Program-made: the position numbers and the translations under genes
Shown: positions 18,349 to 27,175 of the stretch, piece by piece
Layout: every line of letters begins with the position of its first letter
How positions within the stretch are numbered: position 1 is the stretch's first letter
The notes under the pieces: generated by a model
Database searches by the model: none
Told to the model about the DNA's origin: nothing
The model's input: only the letters and a program-made list of their open reading frames with translations
Source: Qipengyuania gaetbuli
GTDB lineage: Bacteria > Pseudomonadota > Alphaproteobacteria > Sphingomonadales > Sphingomonadaceae
Reading direction: 5' to 3'
Length of the DNA: 64,000 bases
NCBI RefSeq assembly: GCF_020171365.1
Contig: NZ_JAIUZO010000002.1
Span: forward strand, 1,892,001-1,956,000

Positions 18349-19797
18349 GTGACCACCAGCATCACCATCGGCAATGAATCGTCCGGCAAGCCGGTCCTCT
18401 TCGATATCGAGGAGCTGCTTGCCACGCGCCTGCTCGTCCAGGGCAATTCGGGCAGCGGCAAGTCGCACCTGCTGCGCCGCCTGCTCGAGGAAAGCGCAGG
18501 GATGGTGCAGCAGGTCGTGATCGACCCGGAAGGCGACTTTCCCTCGCTAGCGGAAGAATTCGGCCACGTGGTGATCGACGGCTCGGCCTATTCGCCGGCG
18601 GAGATCGAGGCGCTGGCCCGCCGCATCCGCGAACACCGCGCCAGCGTGGTGCTCGACCTCGACGGCCTCGAGGTGGAACAGCAGATCCGCTGCGCCGCAC
18701 AGTTCCTGACCGCGTTGTTCGATGCCCCGCGCGAGCACTGGTATCCGGTGCTGGTGGTGGTGGACGAGGCGCAGATGTTCGCGCCTGCCGTGGCGGGCGA
18801 GATCGCCGAGGACACGCGCCGCATGACATTGTCGGCCATGACCAATCTCATGTGCCGCGGCCGCAAGCGCGGTCTGGCCGGCGTGGTGGCGACGCAGCGG
18901 CTGGCGAAGCTGGCGAAGAACGTCGCGGCGGAAGCCTCGAACTTCCTCATGGGCCGCACCTTCCTCGATATCGACATGGTCCGCGCCGCCGACCTGCTCG
19001 GCATGGAGCGGCGGCAGGCGGAACGCATCCGCGAGCTGGAGCGCGGGCATTTCCTCGCGCTCGGCCCGGCAATCACGCGCCTGCCGGTGGCGGTGAAAAT
19101 CGGTCCGGTGAAGACGGGGCTCAAGGCCCGCGCCGAAGGGCTCATTGCGCTGCCCGACACGGCGCCTGCCGACATGGCCGACCTGCTCACCCGTGACCTT
19201 GCCAGCGATGTCGCCAAGGCGCCGCCGCCTCCCGCACCGCCGCCCGCGCCGCGCGTGGAGGAGATGGAGGACAGCATTGCCCGTGCAGAAGAACGCCAGC
19301 TGGATGCGCCGAAGCCCGGCGTGGACACCTCCGCCGTCGTCTCGCGCATAGCGGAGATCATCGCCGAACTGGCCGCAGAAGAAGGCATCGCCTTCCAGTC
19401 CGCCAGCGCGCAATACCAGACCTTCCTCACCCGCTGCCGCCGCGAGCGGCTGATCGGCCCCATGCCCGACATGCAGGCCTTCCGCCGCAAGTTCGCGGTT
19501 GCAGGGGCAGGCCTCGCCGAACTGGACGAGGCGACGCAGGCGCAGATCATGCACCTGTCGGGCATGGTCGACGACGATTTGCTCGGTCCGTTCCTCGTCA
19601 TCGCCAAGGCCGCCCATGCGGGCGAGACCGAGGTCGACGAGGACGCGCTCGCACGCGCCTACGGCACCAGTTCGCCGGGCCGCATCCGCCGCCTGCTCGA
19701 CCATCTCGAACGCCAGGGCCTGATCGTGGTGCGCGAGGATTTCGGCGGCAGCCGTACCGTCATGGTGCCAGGGCTGGAAGGCCAGCCGGCAGAATAA
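18349..19797 (+). CDS. HerA-like (DUF87) ATP-binding protein with C-terminal winged-helix-like region
   Basis: A 482-residue protein of the FtsK/HerA ATPase superfamily. Walker A is GNSGSGKS (about 32-39), Walker B is VLVVVDEAQMF, and a sensor-like CRGRKRGLAGVVATQR follows, as in HerA translocases. After a Pro-rich linker (PPPPAPPPAPRVEEM) comes a C-terminal region with helix-turn-helix-like YGTSSPGRIRRLLDHLERQGL that might bind DNA. There is no NurA partner nearby, so a resection role like archaeal HerA is not supported; this stand-alone form is of unknown function. I use GTG 18349, giving the conserved-looking start TTSITIGNESSGKP; ATG 18277 would extend into the divergent promoter. Confidence 0.82.
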   Translation: MTTSITIGNESSGKPVLFDIEELLATRLLVQGNSGSGKSHLLRRLLEESAGMVQQVVIDPEGDFPSLAEEFGHVVIDGSAYSPAEIEALARRIREHRASVVLDLDGLEVEQQIRCAAQFLTALFDAPREHWYPVLVVVDEAQMFAPAVAGEIAEDTRRMTLSAMTNLMCRGRKRGLAGVVATQRLAKLAKNVAAEASNFLMGRTFLDIDMVRAADLLGMERRQAERIRELERGHFLALGPAITRLPVAVKIGPVKTGLKARAEGLIALPDTAPADMADLLTRDLASDVAKAPPPPAPPPAPRVEEMEDSIARAEERQLDAPKPGVDTSAVVSRIAEIIAELAAEEGIAFQSASAQYQTFLTRCRRERLIGPMPDMQAFRRKFAVAGAGLAELDEATQAQIMHLSGMVDDDLLGPFLVIAKAAHAGETEVDEDALARAYGTSSPGRIRRLLDHLERQGLIVVREDFGGSRTVMVPGLEGQPAE

Positions 19798-19875
19798 TTT
19801 TCGCCTTGCCTCTCGCCAAGCGAAGAGGCACCCCTATATTCGAGTAACACACCTCGCGATTTTTGCGGGGGAGGG

Positions 19876-19903
19876 CTTGTGTTGCATAATCGCAACACCA
19901 TAT
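19876..19903 (+). promoter_or_regulatory. Sigma-32 (RpoH)-type heat-shock promoter of clpB
   Basis: CTTGTGT (19876-19882), a 13-base spacer and CACCATAT (19896-19903) match the RpoH pattern CTTGAAA / CCCCATNT well and lie 30 bases before the clpB start, with a GAGGGA ribosome-binding site between. Confidence 0.65.
19879..19898. promoter_or_regulatory. Palindrome inside the clpB promoter, probable operator
   Basis: GTGTTGC-ATAATC-GCAACAC is a perfect inverted repeat with 7-bp arms, lying between the -35 and -10 elements of the clpB promoter. A closely similar 20-bp site occurs at 30434-30453. A bound dimer here would block the promoter, so a repressor is the simplest reading. Confidence 0.55.
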
Positions 19904-19933
19904 TCGAGCGGTAATTCTTACTGAGGGACCAGC

Positions 19934-22510
19934 ATGAATCTCGAGAAGTTCACCGATCGCGCCAAGGGTTTCCTGCAAAGCGCGCAGACCGTGGCAATCC
20001 GCATGAGCCACCAGCGCATCTCGCCGCTGCACCTGTTGAAGGCACTGCTGGAAGACAGCGAGGGCATGGCCGCGCAGCTGATCCAGCGCGCTGGCGGCAA
20101 CCCTGGCGTGGCCATTACCGAAGTCGACACCGCGCTCGGCAAGGTGCCGTCTGTGTCGGGCGGCGGGGCGCAGCAGACGCCAGGCCTCGACAATGATGCC
20201 GTGCGGGTGCTCGACCAAGCGGAACAGCTGGCCGAGAAGGCGGGCGACAGCTTCGTGCCCGTGCAGCGCCTGCTGCAGGCGCTCGCGCTGGCGGACAATG
20301 ACGCCGGCCGCGCGCTGAAGTCGGCAGGCGTGGATGCCAAGTCGCTCGAAGCGGCCATCCAGGAAGCGACCAAGGGCCGCGCCGCGCACAGCGCCAGCGC
20401 CGAAGAGAGCTATGACGCGATGAAGAAGTACGCGCGCGACCTCACGCAGGCGGCGCGCGACGGCAAGCTCGACCCCGTGATCGGCCGCGACGAGGAGATC
20501 CGCCGCACGGTGCAGATCCTCGCCCGCCGGACCAAGAACAATCCCGCCCTCATCGGCGAACCCGGCACTGGCAAGACCGCGATTGCCGAAGGCCTCGCGC
20601 TGCGCATCGCCAATGGCGACGTGCCCGACAGCCTCAAGGGCCGCACGCTGATGGCACTCGACATGGGCGCGCTGATTGCGGGCGCGAAGTATCGCGGCGA
20701 GTTCGAGGAACGCCTCAAGGCGGTGCTAGACGAAGTGAAGGGCGCCGAAGGCCAGATCATCCTGTTCATCGACGAGATGCACACGCTGATCGGCGCGGGC
20801 GCGTCCGAAGGCAGCATGGATGCGGGCAATCTCCTCAAGCCCGCCCTGTCGCGCGGTGAGCTCCACTGCATCGGTGCGACCACGCTCGACGAATACCAGA
20901 AGTATGTCGAGAAGGACCCCGCGCTGCAGCGGCGTTTCCAGCCGGTCTACATCGACGAGCCCACGGTCGAGGACACGATCTCGATCCTGCGCGGCATCAA
21001 GGACAAGTACGAGCTGCACCACGGCGTGCGCATCACCGACGGTGCGATCGTCGCGGCGGCGCAGCTGTCCAACCGCTACATCCAGAACCGCTTCCTGCCC
21101 GACAAGGCCATCGACCTGATGGACGAGGCAGCTTCGCGCATCCGCATGGAAGTGGAGAGCAAGCCCGAGGAAATCGAAGGTCTCGACCGTCGTATCATCC
21201 AGCTGCGGATCGAGGAGCAGGCACTGCAGAAGGAAACCGACAGTGCCTCCAAGGACCGCCTCGAGGCGCTGCGCAAGGAGCTGTCCGAACTCGAACAGCA
21301 GTCGTCGGAGCTGACCACCCGCTGGCAGAACGAGCGCGACAAGATCCATGCCGAAGCGCGGGTCAAGGAAGAGCTCGACCAAGCACGGCTGGAGCTGGAA
21401 CAGGCGCAGCGCGCGGGCGATCTCGCCAAGGCGGGCGAACTGCAATACGGCCGTATTCCCGAGCTCGAGAAGAAGCTCGAGGAGGCAAGCGGCCACACCG
21501 ACAACGCCCTGCTCAAGGAAGAAGTCACCGAAGACGACATCGCGGGTGTGGTCAGCCGCTGGACCGGCATTCCCGTCGACCGGATGATGGAAGGCGAGCG
21601 CGAGAAGCTGCTCGACATGGAAAACATTCTCGGCAAGCGGGTGATCGGCCAGAGCCAGGCGATCGATGCGGTGTCCAAGGCGGTGCGCCGTGCGCGCGCC
21701 GGCCTGCAGGACCCCGGCCGTCCGCTGGGCAGTTTCCTGTTCCTGGGCCCCACCGGCGTCGGCAAGACCGAACTGACCAAGGCGCTCGCCGGATTCCTGT
21801 TCGACGACGACAGCGCGATGGTGCGCATCGACATGAGCGAATTCATGGAGAAGCACGCGGTCGCCCGCCTGATCGGCGCGCCTCCGGGCTATGTCGGTTA
21901 CGAGGAAGGCGGCGTCCTGACTGAAGCCGTTCGCCGCAGGCCCTATCAGGTGGTGCTGTTCGACGAGGTCGAGAAGGCGCACACCGATGTCTTCAACGTG
22001 CTGCTGCAGGTACTCGACGACGGGCGCCTGACCGACGGGCAGGGCAGGGTGGTGGATTTCAGCAACACGCTGATCATCCTCACTTCCAACCTCGGCAGCC
22101 AGTACCTCGCCAATCTCGACGACGGCCAGAAGGTCGAGGATGTCGAGCCGCAGGTGATGGACGTGGTGCGCGGGCATTTCCGGCCCGAGTTCCTCAACCG
22201 GCTGGACGAGATCATCCTCTTCCACCGCCTTGCGCAGGAGCACATGGCGCCGATCGTCGATATCCAGGTGGCGCGAGTGCAGAAGCTGCTCAAGGACCGC
22301 AAGATCGTGCTCGACCTGACGGATGGCGCGAAGAAGTGGCTTGGCCGCGTCGGCTACGATCCGGTCTACGGCGCAAGGCCGCTCAAGCGCGCCGTCCAGC
22401 GCTATGTACAGGACCCGCTGGCCGACATGATCCTGTCGGGCAAGGTGCCCGATGGATCGACCGTCCGGATCGACGAAGGCGACGGGCAGCTGGACATGAA
22501 GGTGAGCTGA
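19934..22510 (+). CDS. clpB: ATP-dependent disaggregase ClpB
   Basis: The 858-residue hexameric AAA+ chaperone works with DnaK to pull apart protein aggregates. Domain order is complete: the N-terminal Clp repeat domain (1-145), the first nucleotide-binding domain with Walker A GEPGTGKT (208-215) and the [11 protein letters not shown]alker B region, the long coiled-coil M domain (about 405-525, [21 protein letters not shown]) that separates ClpB from ClpA, and the second domain with Walker A GPTGVGKT (about 604-611). The C terminus is intact. A heat-shock promoter lies directly upstream and the gene appears monocistronic. Confidence 0.98.
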   Translation: MNLEKFTDRAKGFLQSAQTVAIRMSHQRISPLHLLKALLEDSEGMAAQLIQRAGGNPGVAITEVDTALGKVPSVSGGGAQQTPGLDNDAVRVLDQAEQLAEKAGDSFVPVQRLLQALALADNDAGRALKSAGVDAKSLEAAIQEATKGRAAHSASAEESYDAMKKYARDLTQAARDGKLDPVIGRDEEIRRTVQILARRTKNNPALIGEPGTGKTAIAEGLALRIANGDVPDSLKGRTLMALDMGALIAGAKYRGEFEERLKAVLDEVKGAEGQIILFIDEMHTLIGAGASEGSMDAGNLLKPALSRGELHCIGATTLDEYQKYVEKDPALQRRFQPVYIDEPTVEDTISILRGIKDKYELHHGVRITDGAIVAAAQLSNRYIQNRFLPDKAIDLMDEAASRIRMEVESKPEEIEGLDRRIIQLRIEEQALQKETDSASKDRLEALRKELSELEQQSSELTTRWQNERDKIHAEARVKEELDQARLELEQAQRAGDLAKAGELQYGRIPELEKKLEEASGHTDNALLKEEVTEDDIAGVVSRWTGIPVDRMMEGEREKLLDMENILGKRVIGQSQAIDAVSKAVRRARAGLQDPGRPLGSFLFLGPTGVGKTELTKALAGFLFDDDSAMVRIDMSEFMEKHAVARLIGAPPGYVGYEEGGVLTEAVRRRPYQVVLFDEVEKAHTDVFNVLLQVLDDGRLTDGQGRVVDFSNTLIILTSNLGSQYLANLDDGQKVEDVEPQVMDVVRGHFRPEFLNRLDEIILFHRLAQEHMAPIVDIQVARVQKLLKDRKIVLDLTDGAKKWLGRVGYDPVYGARPLKRAVQRYVQDPLADMILSGKVPDGSTVRIDEGDGQLDMKVS

Positions 22511-22514
22511 TTTC

Positions 22515-22544
22515 GATGGGCGGGGCGCACAAGTCCCGCCCGTC
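22515..22544 (+). terminator. Strong hairpin after clpB
   Basis: GATGGGCGGG (22515-22524) pairs with CCCGCCCGTC (22535-22544), including one G-T pair, four bases after the clpB stop. A T run is missing, so it may be a factor-assisted terminator or an mRNA 3' end. Confidence 0.55.
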
Positions 22545-22905
22545 ATGAAGCTGCAAAATCCGCAGTGATTCGCGGGATTTCTTCAATTCGCGAAAACCGG
22601 CCACGCTCGCTCGCGAAAGAAAATTCCAGATCAGTTGCAATAATTAGACTGATAATTGCGCATAGGTTTGCACGGCTTCACCTGACCGCCAGATTAATGT
22701 GGGATTTACGCAACATCCGCTTCAAATCCGCGTGGGCGCTTTGACACTTGCGGGGCGTTCACGCAGAACCACCCTCAGTTGGGACTGGGGGCTTTCAAAG
22801 TCCCGGGCATGATCATGACGGAACCGGACGCCACTAGGGGTGTGTCCGGTTTTGTTGTCCGGGGACACGGGGGCGCAGTTCCAGTTGTCGCGACTGGAGT
22901 ATTCA
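22545..22905 (+). promoter_or_regulatory. Non-coding region and structured leader before the first TonB receptor
   Basis: The first 195 bases are A/T-richer than the surroundings and hold no gene. TTGACA at 22741-22746 could be a -35 element, with a weak CAGAAC -10 at 22764-22769. Downstream lie two hairpins: GGGACT/AGTCCC (22781-22804) and AACCGGAC/GTCCGGTT (22822-22851). The second is followed by TTTG and so is terminator-like, about 50 bases before the start codon. TGTCC-GG-GGACA just beyond could compete with it. The layout suggests a regulated 5' leader; no known riboswitch was recognised. Confidence 0.45.
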
Positions 22906-25900
22906 ATGCGAAAAATTCACACGAAAACCATCAAGGGTCTCGCCTTCTCGGCGTCGGCAATTGCGCTGACCGTCGGAAGCCAGGCTTTCGCCCAGGACGC
23001 CGATTGTCCTGAAGGCCAGGAAGAAGTGGGTGGCGAATGCGTCGCCGAAACCGTCGACGTAACCGACGCCAGCACGGAAGCCGTGCCGGGCGCGATCGTC
23101 GTTACCGGTTCGCGCATTCAGCGCAACGACACCTACAACAGCATCTCGCCGCTGCAGGTTCTCGAAACCGAAACGCTGCAGGACACCGGCCAGTTCGATA
23201 CCGCCGCGATCCTCCAGCAGAGCGAATCCGCTGCCGGTATCCAGATCGATGCCACCTTCCAGGGCTTCGTGCTCAACAACGGCCCGGGCTCGCAGACCCT
23301 CGACCTTCGTGGTCTTGGTGCCGACCGCACCCTGCTGCTCGTCAACGGCCGCCGTCTCGCACCGGCCGGTGTCGAAGGCGCACCGAGCAACCCGTCGATC
23401 AACCTCATCCCGTCGTCGCTCGTGGCGCGTTACGACCTGCTGCTCGACGGTGCATCGTCGGTCTACGGTTCGGACGCAGTTGCCGGCGTGGGTAACATCG
23501 TCCTGCGCAAGGACTTCGACGGCGTCGAACTGTTTGCCAGCGGCGACCTGAACGAACAGGGCGCGGGCAACGATTACCGCATCAGCGCTGCCTGGGGTAA
23601 GTACGGCAGCAACTGGAACTTCGGTATCGGCTTCGAATACCAGAAGCGCGACGAGATCAAGATCGGCGACCGCGACTTCCTCGCTGGTTGTAACACCCAC
23701 TACGAAGTCACCGACAGCGGTGAAATCCGTACGCTGGGCATCTCGGACAATGCCAACACGCTGGCTGACAGCGGCGGCACCATCGGCGAAATCCCGACCG
23801 ATTGTACGATCGACGCAGCGGTCCGCCGCATCATCCCGAACAGCCCGCTGTTCTTCAGCTCGATCTACTACGACGAGACCGTTTACCCGACCACCGGCCA
23901 GGCCGGTAACACGGGTATCCCGTTCTTCAGCGACGCCTTCGACGCATTCGGCAATCCTGTCGATCGCAACGGCGACGGCCTGCTGGACGTCAACTTCGCA
24001 GAAGTGACGCGCAACGGTACCGACCTCAGCCCCTCGTTCGTGAGCCCGCAGGACACGTACAACGTGATGGCTTACGGTGAGTACAGCTTCGGCGGCGACT
24101 ACAACATCACGCCGTACTTCGAAGCGAACTACAGCCGCGCAGAAGTGACTGCCCGCAGCACCCAGCCGCAGCTGTTCCCGTACGTTCAGGGCAGCAACCC
24201 GTTCAACCCGTGTAACATCGCCAACAACGACTGCGGCGACGACAACAACACCTTCGACGGTCTCTACACCTTCGCTGGTGGCGCTTTCGCCCGTCCGACC
24301 GGCCGTTCCTACACGGTCCGCCCGGTTGTCGGCGTGGACGGCGACCGTAACGTGGTCGAGACGGTGCAGGAGCAGTATCGCGGTGTCTTCGGCATCCGCG
24401 GCGACCTGCCCTTCATCAACTTCGGCCCGGGCAACGACTGGACCTTCGACATCTCGGGCGTGTACTCGCGTTCGGAAGGTACCTCGTCGCGCGCCGGTAT
24501 CCGTCAGGACCGCCTGGCCCTGGCCCTCGGCCTCGACCCGACGGTCGACAGTGCGGTTCGCTTCGCGACCCCGCCGGTCCTCTCGAGCGGTGCTTGCGGT
24601 ACCACGGGCTTCCGTAACCCCGACAACCTCCGCGACGACGTGGTTGCAGGCTGTGTGCCCGTGAACCTCTTCGCGCCGAGCCTCTACCAGACCGCGGTTG
24701 GCGACTTCGCTACCCAGGCCGAACGTGACTACCTGTTCGACACCCGTGACTTCGACACGACCTACGAACAGACCATCATCTCGGCTTACCTGCAGGGTAG
24801 CGTTTTCGAACTGCCCGGCGGCACCGCCAAGATGGTGATCGGTGGTGAATACCGTAACGACTCGCTCGCCTCGATCCCCGACGAAGTTGCTTCGGAAGGC
24901 CTGTTCTTCGGCTTCTTCGCCGACCAGGGCGCGACCGGCAGCAAGGAAATCTGGGAAGCCTTCGGCGAAATCGATCTTCCGCTCATGTCGGGTGAAACGC
25001 TGGTCGAAGACCTGCGCGTCAACCTGTCGGGCCGTGTGACCGAAGACGAGTTCTACGGCACCAACGGTACCTACTCGCTGAAGTTCGGCTGGCGTCCGAT
25101 CGAGCAGCTGCTCGTGAAGTTCTCCTACGGTACGTCGTTCCGTTCGCCGAACCTGCGCGAACTGTTCCTGGCCGGTCAGTCGGGCTTCGGTGGTATCTCC
25201 GATCCCTGCGCCGTCCCGGCCAATGCCTATGCACCGCTCAACGGCGGCTACCAGGCAGGCAACGACACGCGTGATGCTTCGGTTCTCGACAACTGCCGCC
25301 GTGAAGGCCGCGATCCGACCCGCGTCGGTACCGACGGTGCGAACACGGTCACCGTGCCGAGCGTCGAAATCACCTCGGGTGGTAGCTTCGCGCTGGATCC
25401 GGAAACCTCGACCTCGATCACGACCGGCTTCGCTTTCGAAGAGTCGTTCGGTCCGATCGATTTCGGCTTCAACTTCAACTACTACGACATCAACGTGAAG
25501 GGTGCGATCGCAGAACCGACCGGCCAGTTCATCGTCAACCAGTGCTTCCTGCGCGACGATGGCCAGCGTTCGAACTTCTGTGACTTCATCCAGTACGACA
25601 CCGATCCGGCTTCGCGTCAGCTGATCACGGACGTCTTCGCAGGCTTCGTGAACATCAACGAAGAAGCGGTCCGCGGTATCGACCTGAACGCCAACTTCGG
25701 CGCTGATGTCGCTGCCTTCGGCAAGGACATCCGTCTCGGCCTGAACCTGCGTGCCAACCACCTGATCCAGCGTGACTCGGTCTTCCTGACCGACACCGGT
25801 GAACCGACGGTGGACAGCGACGCCGGTGAGTTCGGCTTCCCGTCCTGGACGGGTCGCGCGATCTTCAGCGCCCAGGTCGACAACGTGACCTTCACCTGGC

Positions 25901-26316
25901 AGACCCGCTACATCGGCGAGACCGAGCAGCAGGAAGACGGTATCGACCCGCTGTCGGACGCCTTCGGACGTGGTCCGGACGGCCAGCCGACCGGCTTCAT
26001 CGGTAACACCTGCCTTGGTAACGGTTCGGGCAGCAACGATCCGGTCACCGGCGCGTTCATCCCCGACGGCATCGTTGCGGGTGACGGCGTGTTCTGCCGC
26101 GACATCGGCTACGCCGACGATTACTTCGTCAGCAACGCCTCGCTGCGCTTCGACTTCGACAGCTTCGACATCCGCGTGGGTGTTTCGAACATCTTCGACA
26201 AGAAGCCGCCGCTGGTGGACACCAACGAAGTGCTCGGCATCTCGAACACTCCGATCGGTAACGGTTACGACCTCAACGGTCGTGAGTACTTCGCCTCGAT
26301 CGGCGTGAAGTTCTAA
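22906..26316 (+). CDS. TonB-dependent outer-membrane receptor (large, cysteine-containing)
   Basis: The 1136-residue product has a signal peptide (LTVGSQAFAQ), then a short cysteine pair (C34PEGQEEVGGEC45) before the TonB-box-like AIVVTGSRI. The plug domain follows (LDLRGLGADRTLLLVNGRRLAP to GSDAVAGVGNIVLRKDF), then a 22-strand-type barrel ending in the aromatic motif GREYFASIGVKF. Such receptors use TonB energy to import large or scarce substrates, often siderophores, peptides or glycans; the ligand is not evident. Many cysteines in presumed surface loops suggest disulfides. Codons are biased to GGT, CGT and AAC, unlike neighbours, which usually marks very high expression. GGAG precedes the chosen ATG. 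Confidence 0.95.
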   Translation: MRKIHTKTIKGLAFSASAIALTVGSQAFAQDADCPEGQEEVGGECVAETVDVTDASTEAVPGAIVVTGSRIQRNDTYNSISPLQVLETETLQDTGQFDTAAILQQSESAAGIQIDATFQGFVLNNGPGSQTLDLRGLGADRTLLLVNGRRLAPAGVEGAPSNPSINLIPSSLVARYDLLLDGASSVYGSDAVAGVGNIVLRKDFDGVELFASGDLNEQGAGNDYRISAAWGKYGSNWNFGIGFEYQKRDEIKIGDRDFLAGCNTHYEVTDSGEIRTLGISDNANTLADSGGTIGEIPTDCTIDAAVRRIIPNSPLFFSSIYYDETVYPTTGQAGNTGIPFFSDAFDAFGNPVDRNGDGLLDVNFAEVTRNGTDLSPSFVSPQDTYNVMAYGEYSFGGDYNITPYFEANYSRAEVTARSTQPQLFPYVQGSNPFNPCNIANNDCGDDNNTFDGLYTFAGGAFARPTGRSYTVRPVVGVDGDRNVVETVQEQYRGVFGIRGDLPFINFGPGNDWTFDISGVYSRSEGTSSRAGIRQDRLALALGLDPTVDSAVRFATPPVLSSGACGTTGFRNPDNLRDDVVAGCVPVNLFAPSLYQTAVGDFATQAERDYLFDTRDFDTTYEQTIISAYLQGSVFELPGGTAKMVIGGEYRNDSLASIPDEVASEGLFFGFFADQGATGSKEIWEAFGEIDLPLMSGETLVEDLRVNLSGRVTEDEFYGTNGTYSLKFGWRPIEQLLVKFSYGTSFRSPNLRELFLAGQSGFGGISDPCAVPANAYAPLNGGYQAGNDTRDASVLDNCRREGRDPTRVGTDGANTVTVPSVEITSGGSFALDPETSTSITTGFAFEESFGPIDFGFNFNYYDINVKGAIAEPTGQFIVNQCFLRDDGQRSNFCDFIQYDTDPASRQLITDVFAGFVNINEEAVRGIDLNANFGADVAAFGKDIRLGLNLRANHLIQRDSVFLTDTGEPTVDSDAGEFGFPSWTGRAIFSAQVDNVTFTWQTRYIGETEQQEDGIDPLSDAFGRGPDGQPTGFIGNTCLGNGSGSNDPVTGAFIPDGIVAGDGVFCRDIGYADDYFVSNASLRFDFDSFDIRVGVSNIFDKKPPLVDTNEVLGISNTPIGNGYDLNGREYFASIGVKF

Positions 26317-26344
26317 TCCGATCTGGCCGGTAACGGCCGACAGG

Positions 26345-26376
26345 ACGGCCCCGTACTTCGGTACGGGGCCGTTTTT
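26345..26376 (+). terminator. Intrinsic terminator of the first TonB receptor gene
   Basis: A perfect 12-bp stem, ACGGCCCCGTAC with GTACGGGGCCGT, closed by a TTCG tetraloop and followed by TTTT. Confidence 0.95.
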
Positions 26377-26463
26377 GTATCTGGCGCCCACGCGGGCGAT
26401 GGCGGTTGCTGGCGGGCTTACGAATCATCGGAGGGCGGCCTTTTCCAGCACGCGTCGGTGTGA

Positions 26464-26817
26464 CCCAGGGCAGAGTGCACGGTACCCTTGCGGGTGGACG
26501 GCCGGGATGCGCTCTTGATCGATGCTGTGTCCAAGCGGTCCGACAGTGCCTGTCATACCTTCAACGAAGCGGCACGGGCGGTCTTGATCATCGCGAACGG
26601 GCTACGAGGCCCCTGCTACAACGTGCCCTGACGCGAGCACATCGAGCTGCGCTGTCCGGACATGGGCGGCGCGATCTACCTGCGGGATGAAGCGAATTGC
26701 CCGCTCGTGAAGGGCAAGCCCGATGGCGAGTGTGTCGTCGTGGGCTGTTGCCGGCTTTGCTTGGGCGCTTGGGCGCGAAGGTGCTCGGGGCATTCATCGG
26801 CGTGTACGGGCATGTGA
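26464..26817 (+). pseudogene. Possible broken reading frame between the two TonB receptors
   Basis: One frame reads like protein on both sides of an in-frame TGA at 26629. Before it comes VDGRDALLIDAVSKRSDSACHT and onward to GLRGPCYNVP; after it come REHIELRCPDMGGAIYLRDE and NCPLVKGKPDGECVVVGCC. The cysteine spacing looks like a small secreted protein. No start codon with a ribosome-binding site was found, and the frame decays into low-quality sequence after about 26740. I treat it as a remnant of unknown origin. The remaining bases up to 27120 show no credible gene on either strand. Confidence 0.3.
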
Positions 26818-27000
26818 GAGCGTCGCGCCTGCAGTCGTGTTGCCACGCCTCCAGGTACAGGGCTGGCCCGCTCCTGCCTCTGGTCCAGTCCAGCGCAGCC
26901 AGGCCGGCCCTGTGCGGGAAACCCGAACAGCATGGTCACGCGGGCAAAACTCCGCCGGGCATCCGCGAAGCATGCGATCGTCGAGCGCAGGAAGATTTCG

Positions 27001-27021
27001 GAGGGGCGGGGGGGAGGGGGG
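27001..27021 (+). other. G-rich tract, quadruplex-capable
   Basis: Runs of four, seven and six guanines separated by single bases, followed ten bases later by GGGGCCCCC. This stands out in an otherwise non-coding segment near the convergent transcript ends. The plus strand, or an RNA from it, could fold into a G-quadruplex. Confidence 0.55.
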
Positions 27022-27121
27022 CAGAGGAATGGGGCCCCCAAGGAAGTACCGCCGGGCAAGCCCCGCAAGGTGGATTGCGCGAGCGACAGCCACCACCCGG
27101 CGCCGATATGCAGCAGGCAAA

Positions 27122-27152
27122 GAAAAAGCCGCGGACCTTTCGGTCCGCGGCT
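27122..27152 (-). terminator. Intrinsic terminator of the second TonB receptor gene
   Basis: On the minus strand an 11-bp perfect stem, AGCCGCGGACC with GGTCCGCGGCT, has a GAAA tetraloop and runs into TTTTT. It lies 24 bases after the stop codon. Confidence 0.92.
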
Positions 27153-27175
27153 CCTTCGTAGCGTTTAGCTTCTTC

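Noticed and set aside
22809..23012. Reading frame starting MIMTEPDATRG in the leader of the first TonB receptor
   Set aside because: It has no ribosome-binding site and runs deep into the receptor in another frame with shadow-type composition.
22903..26391. 1162-codon open frame antisense to the first TonB receptor
   Set aside because: Its residues are Val/Asp/Arg/Thr-biased with no motif or signal. It mirrors the strong codon bias of the receptor gene, whose protein is unmistakable.
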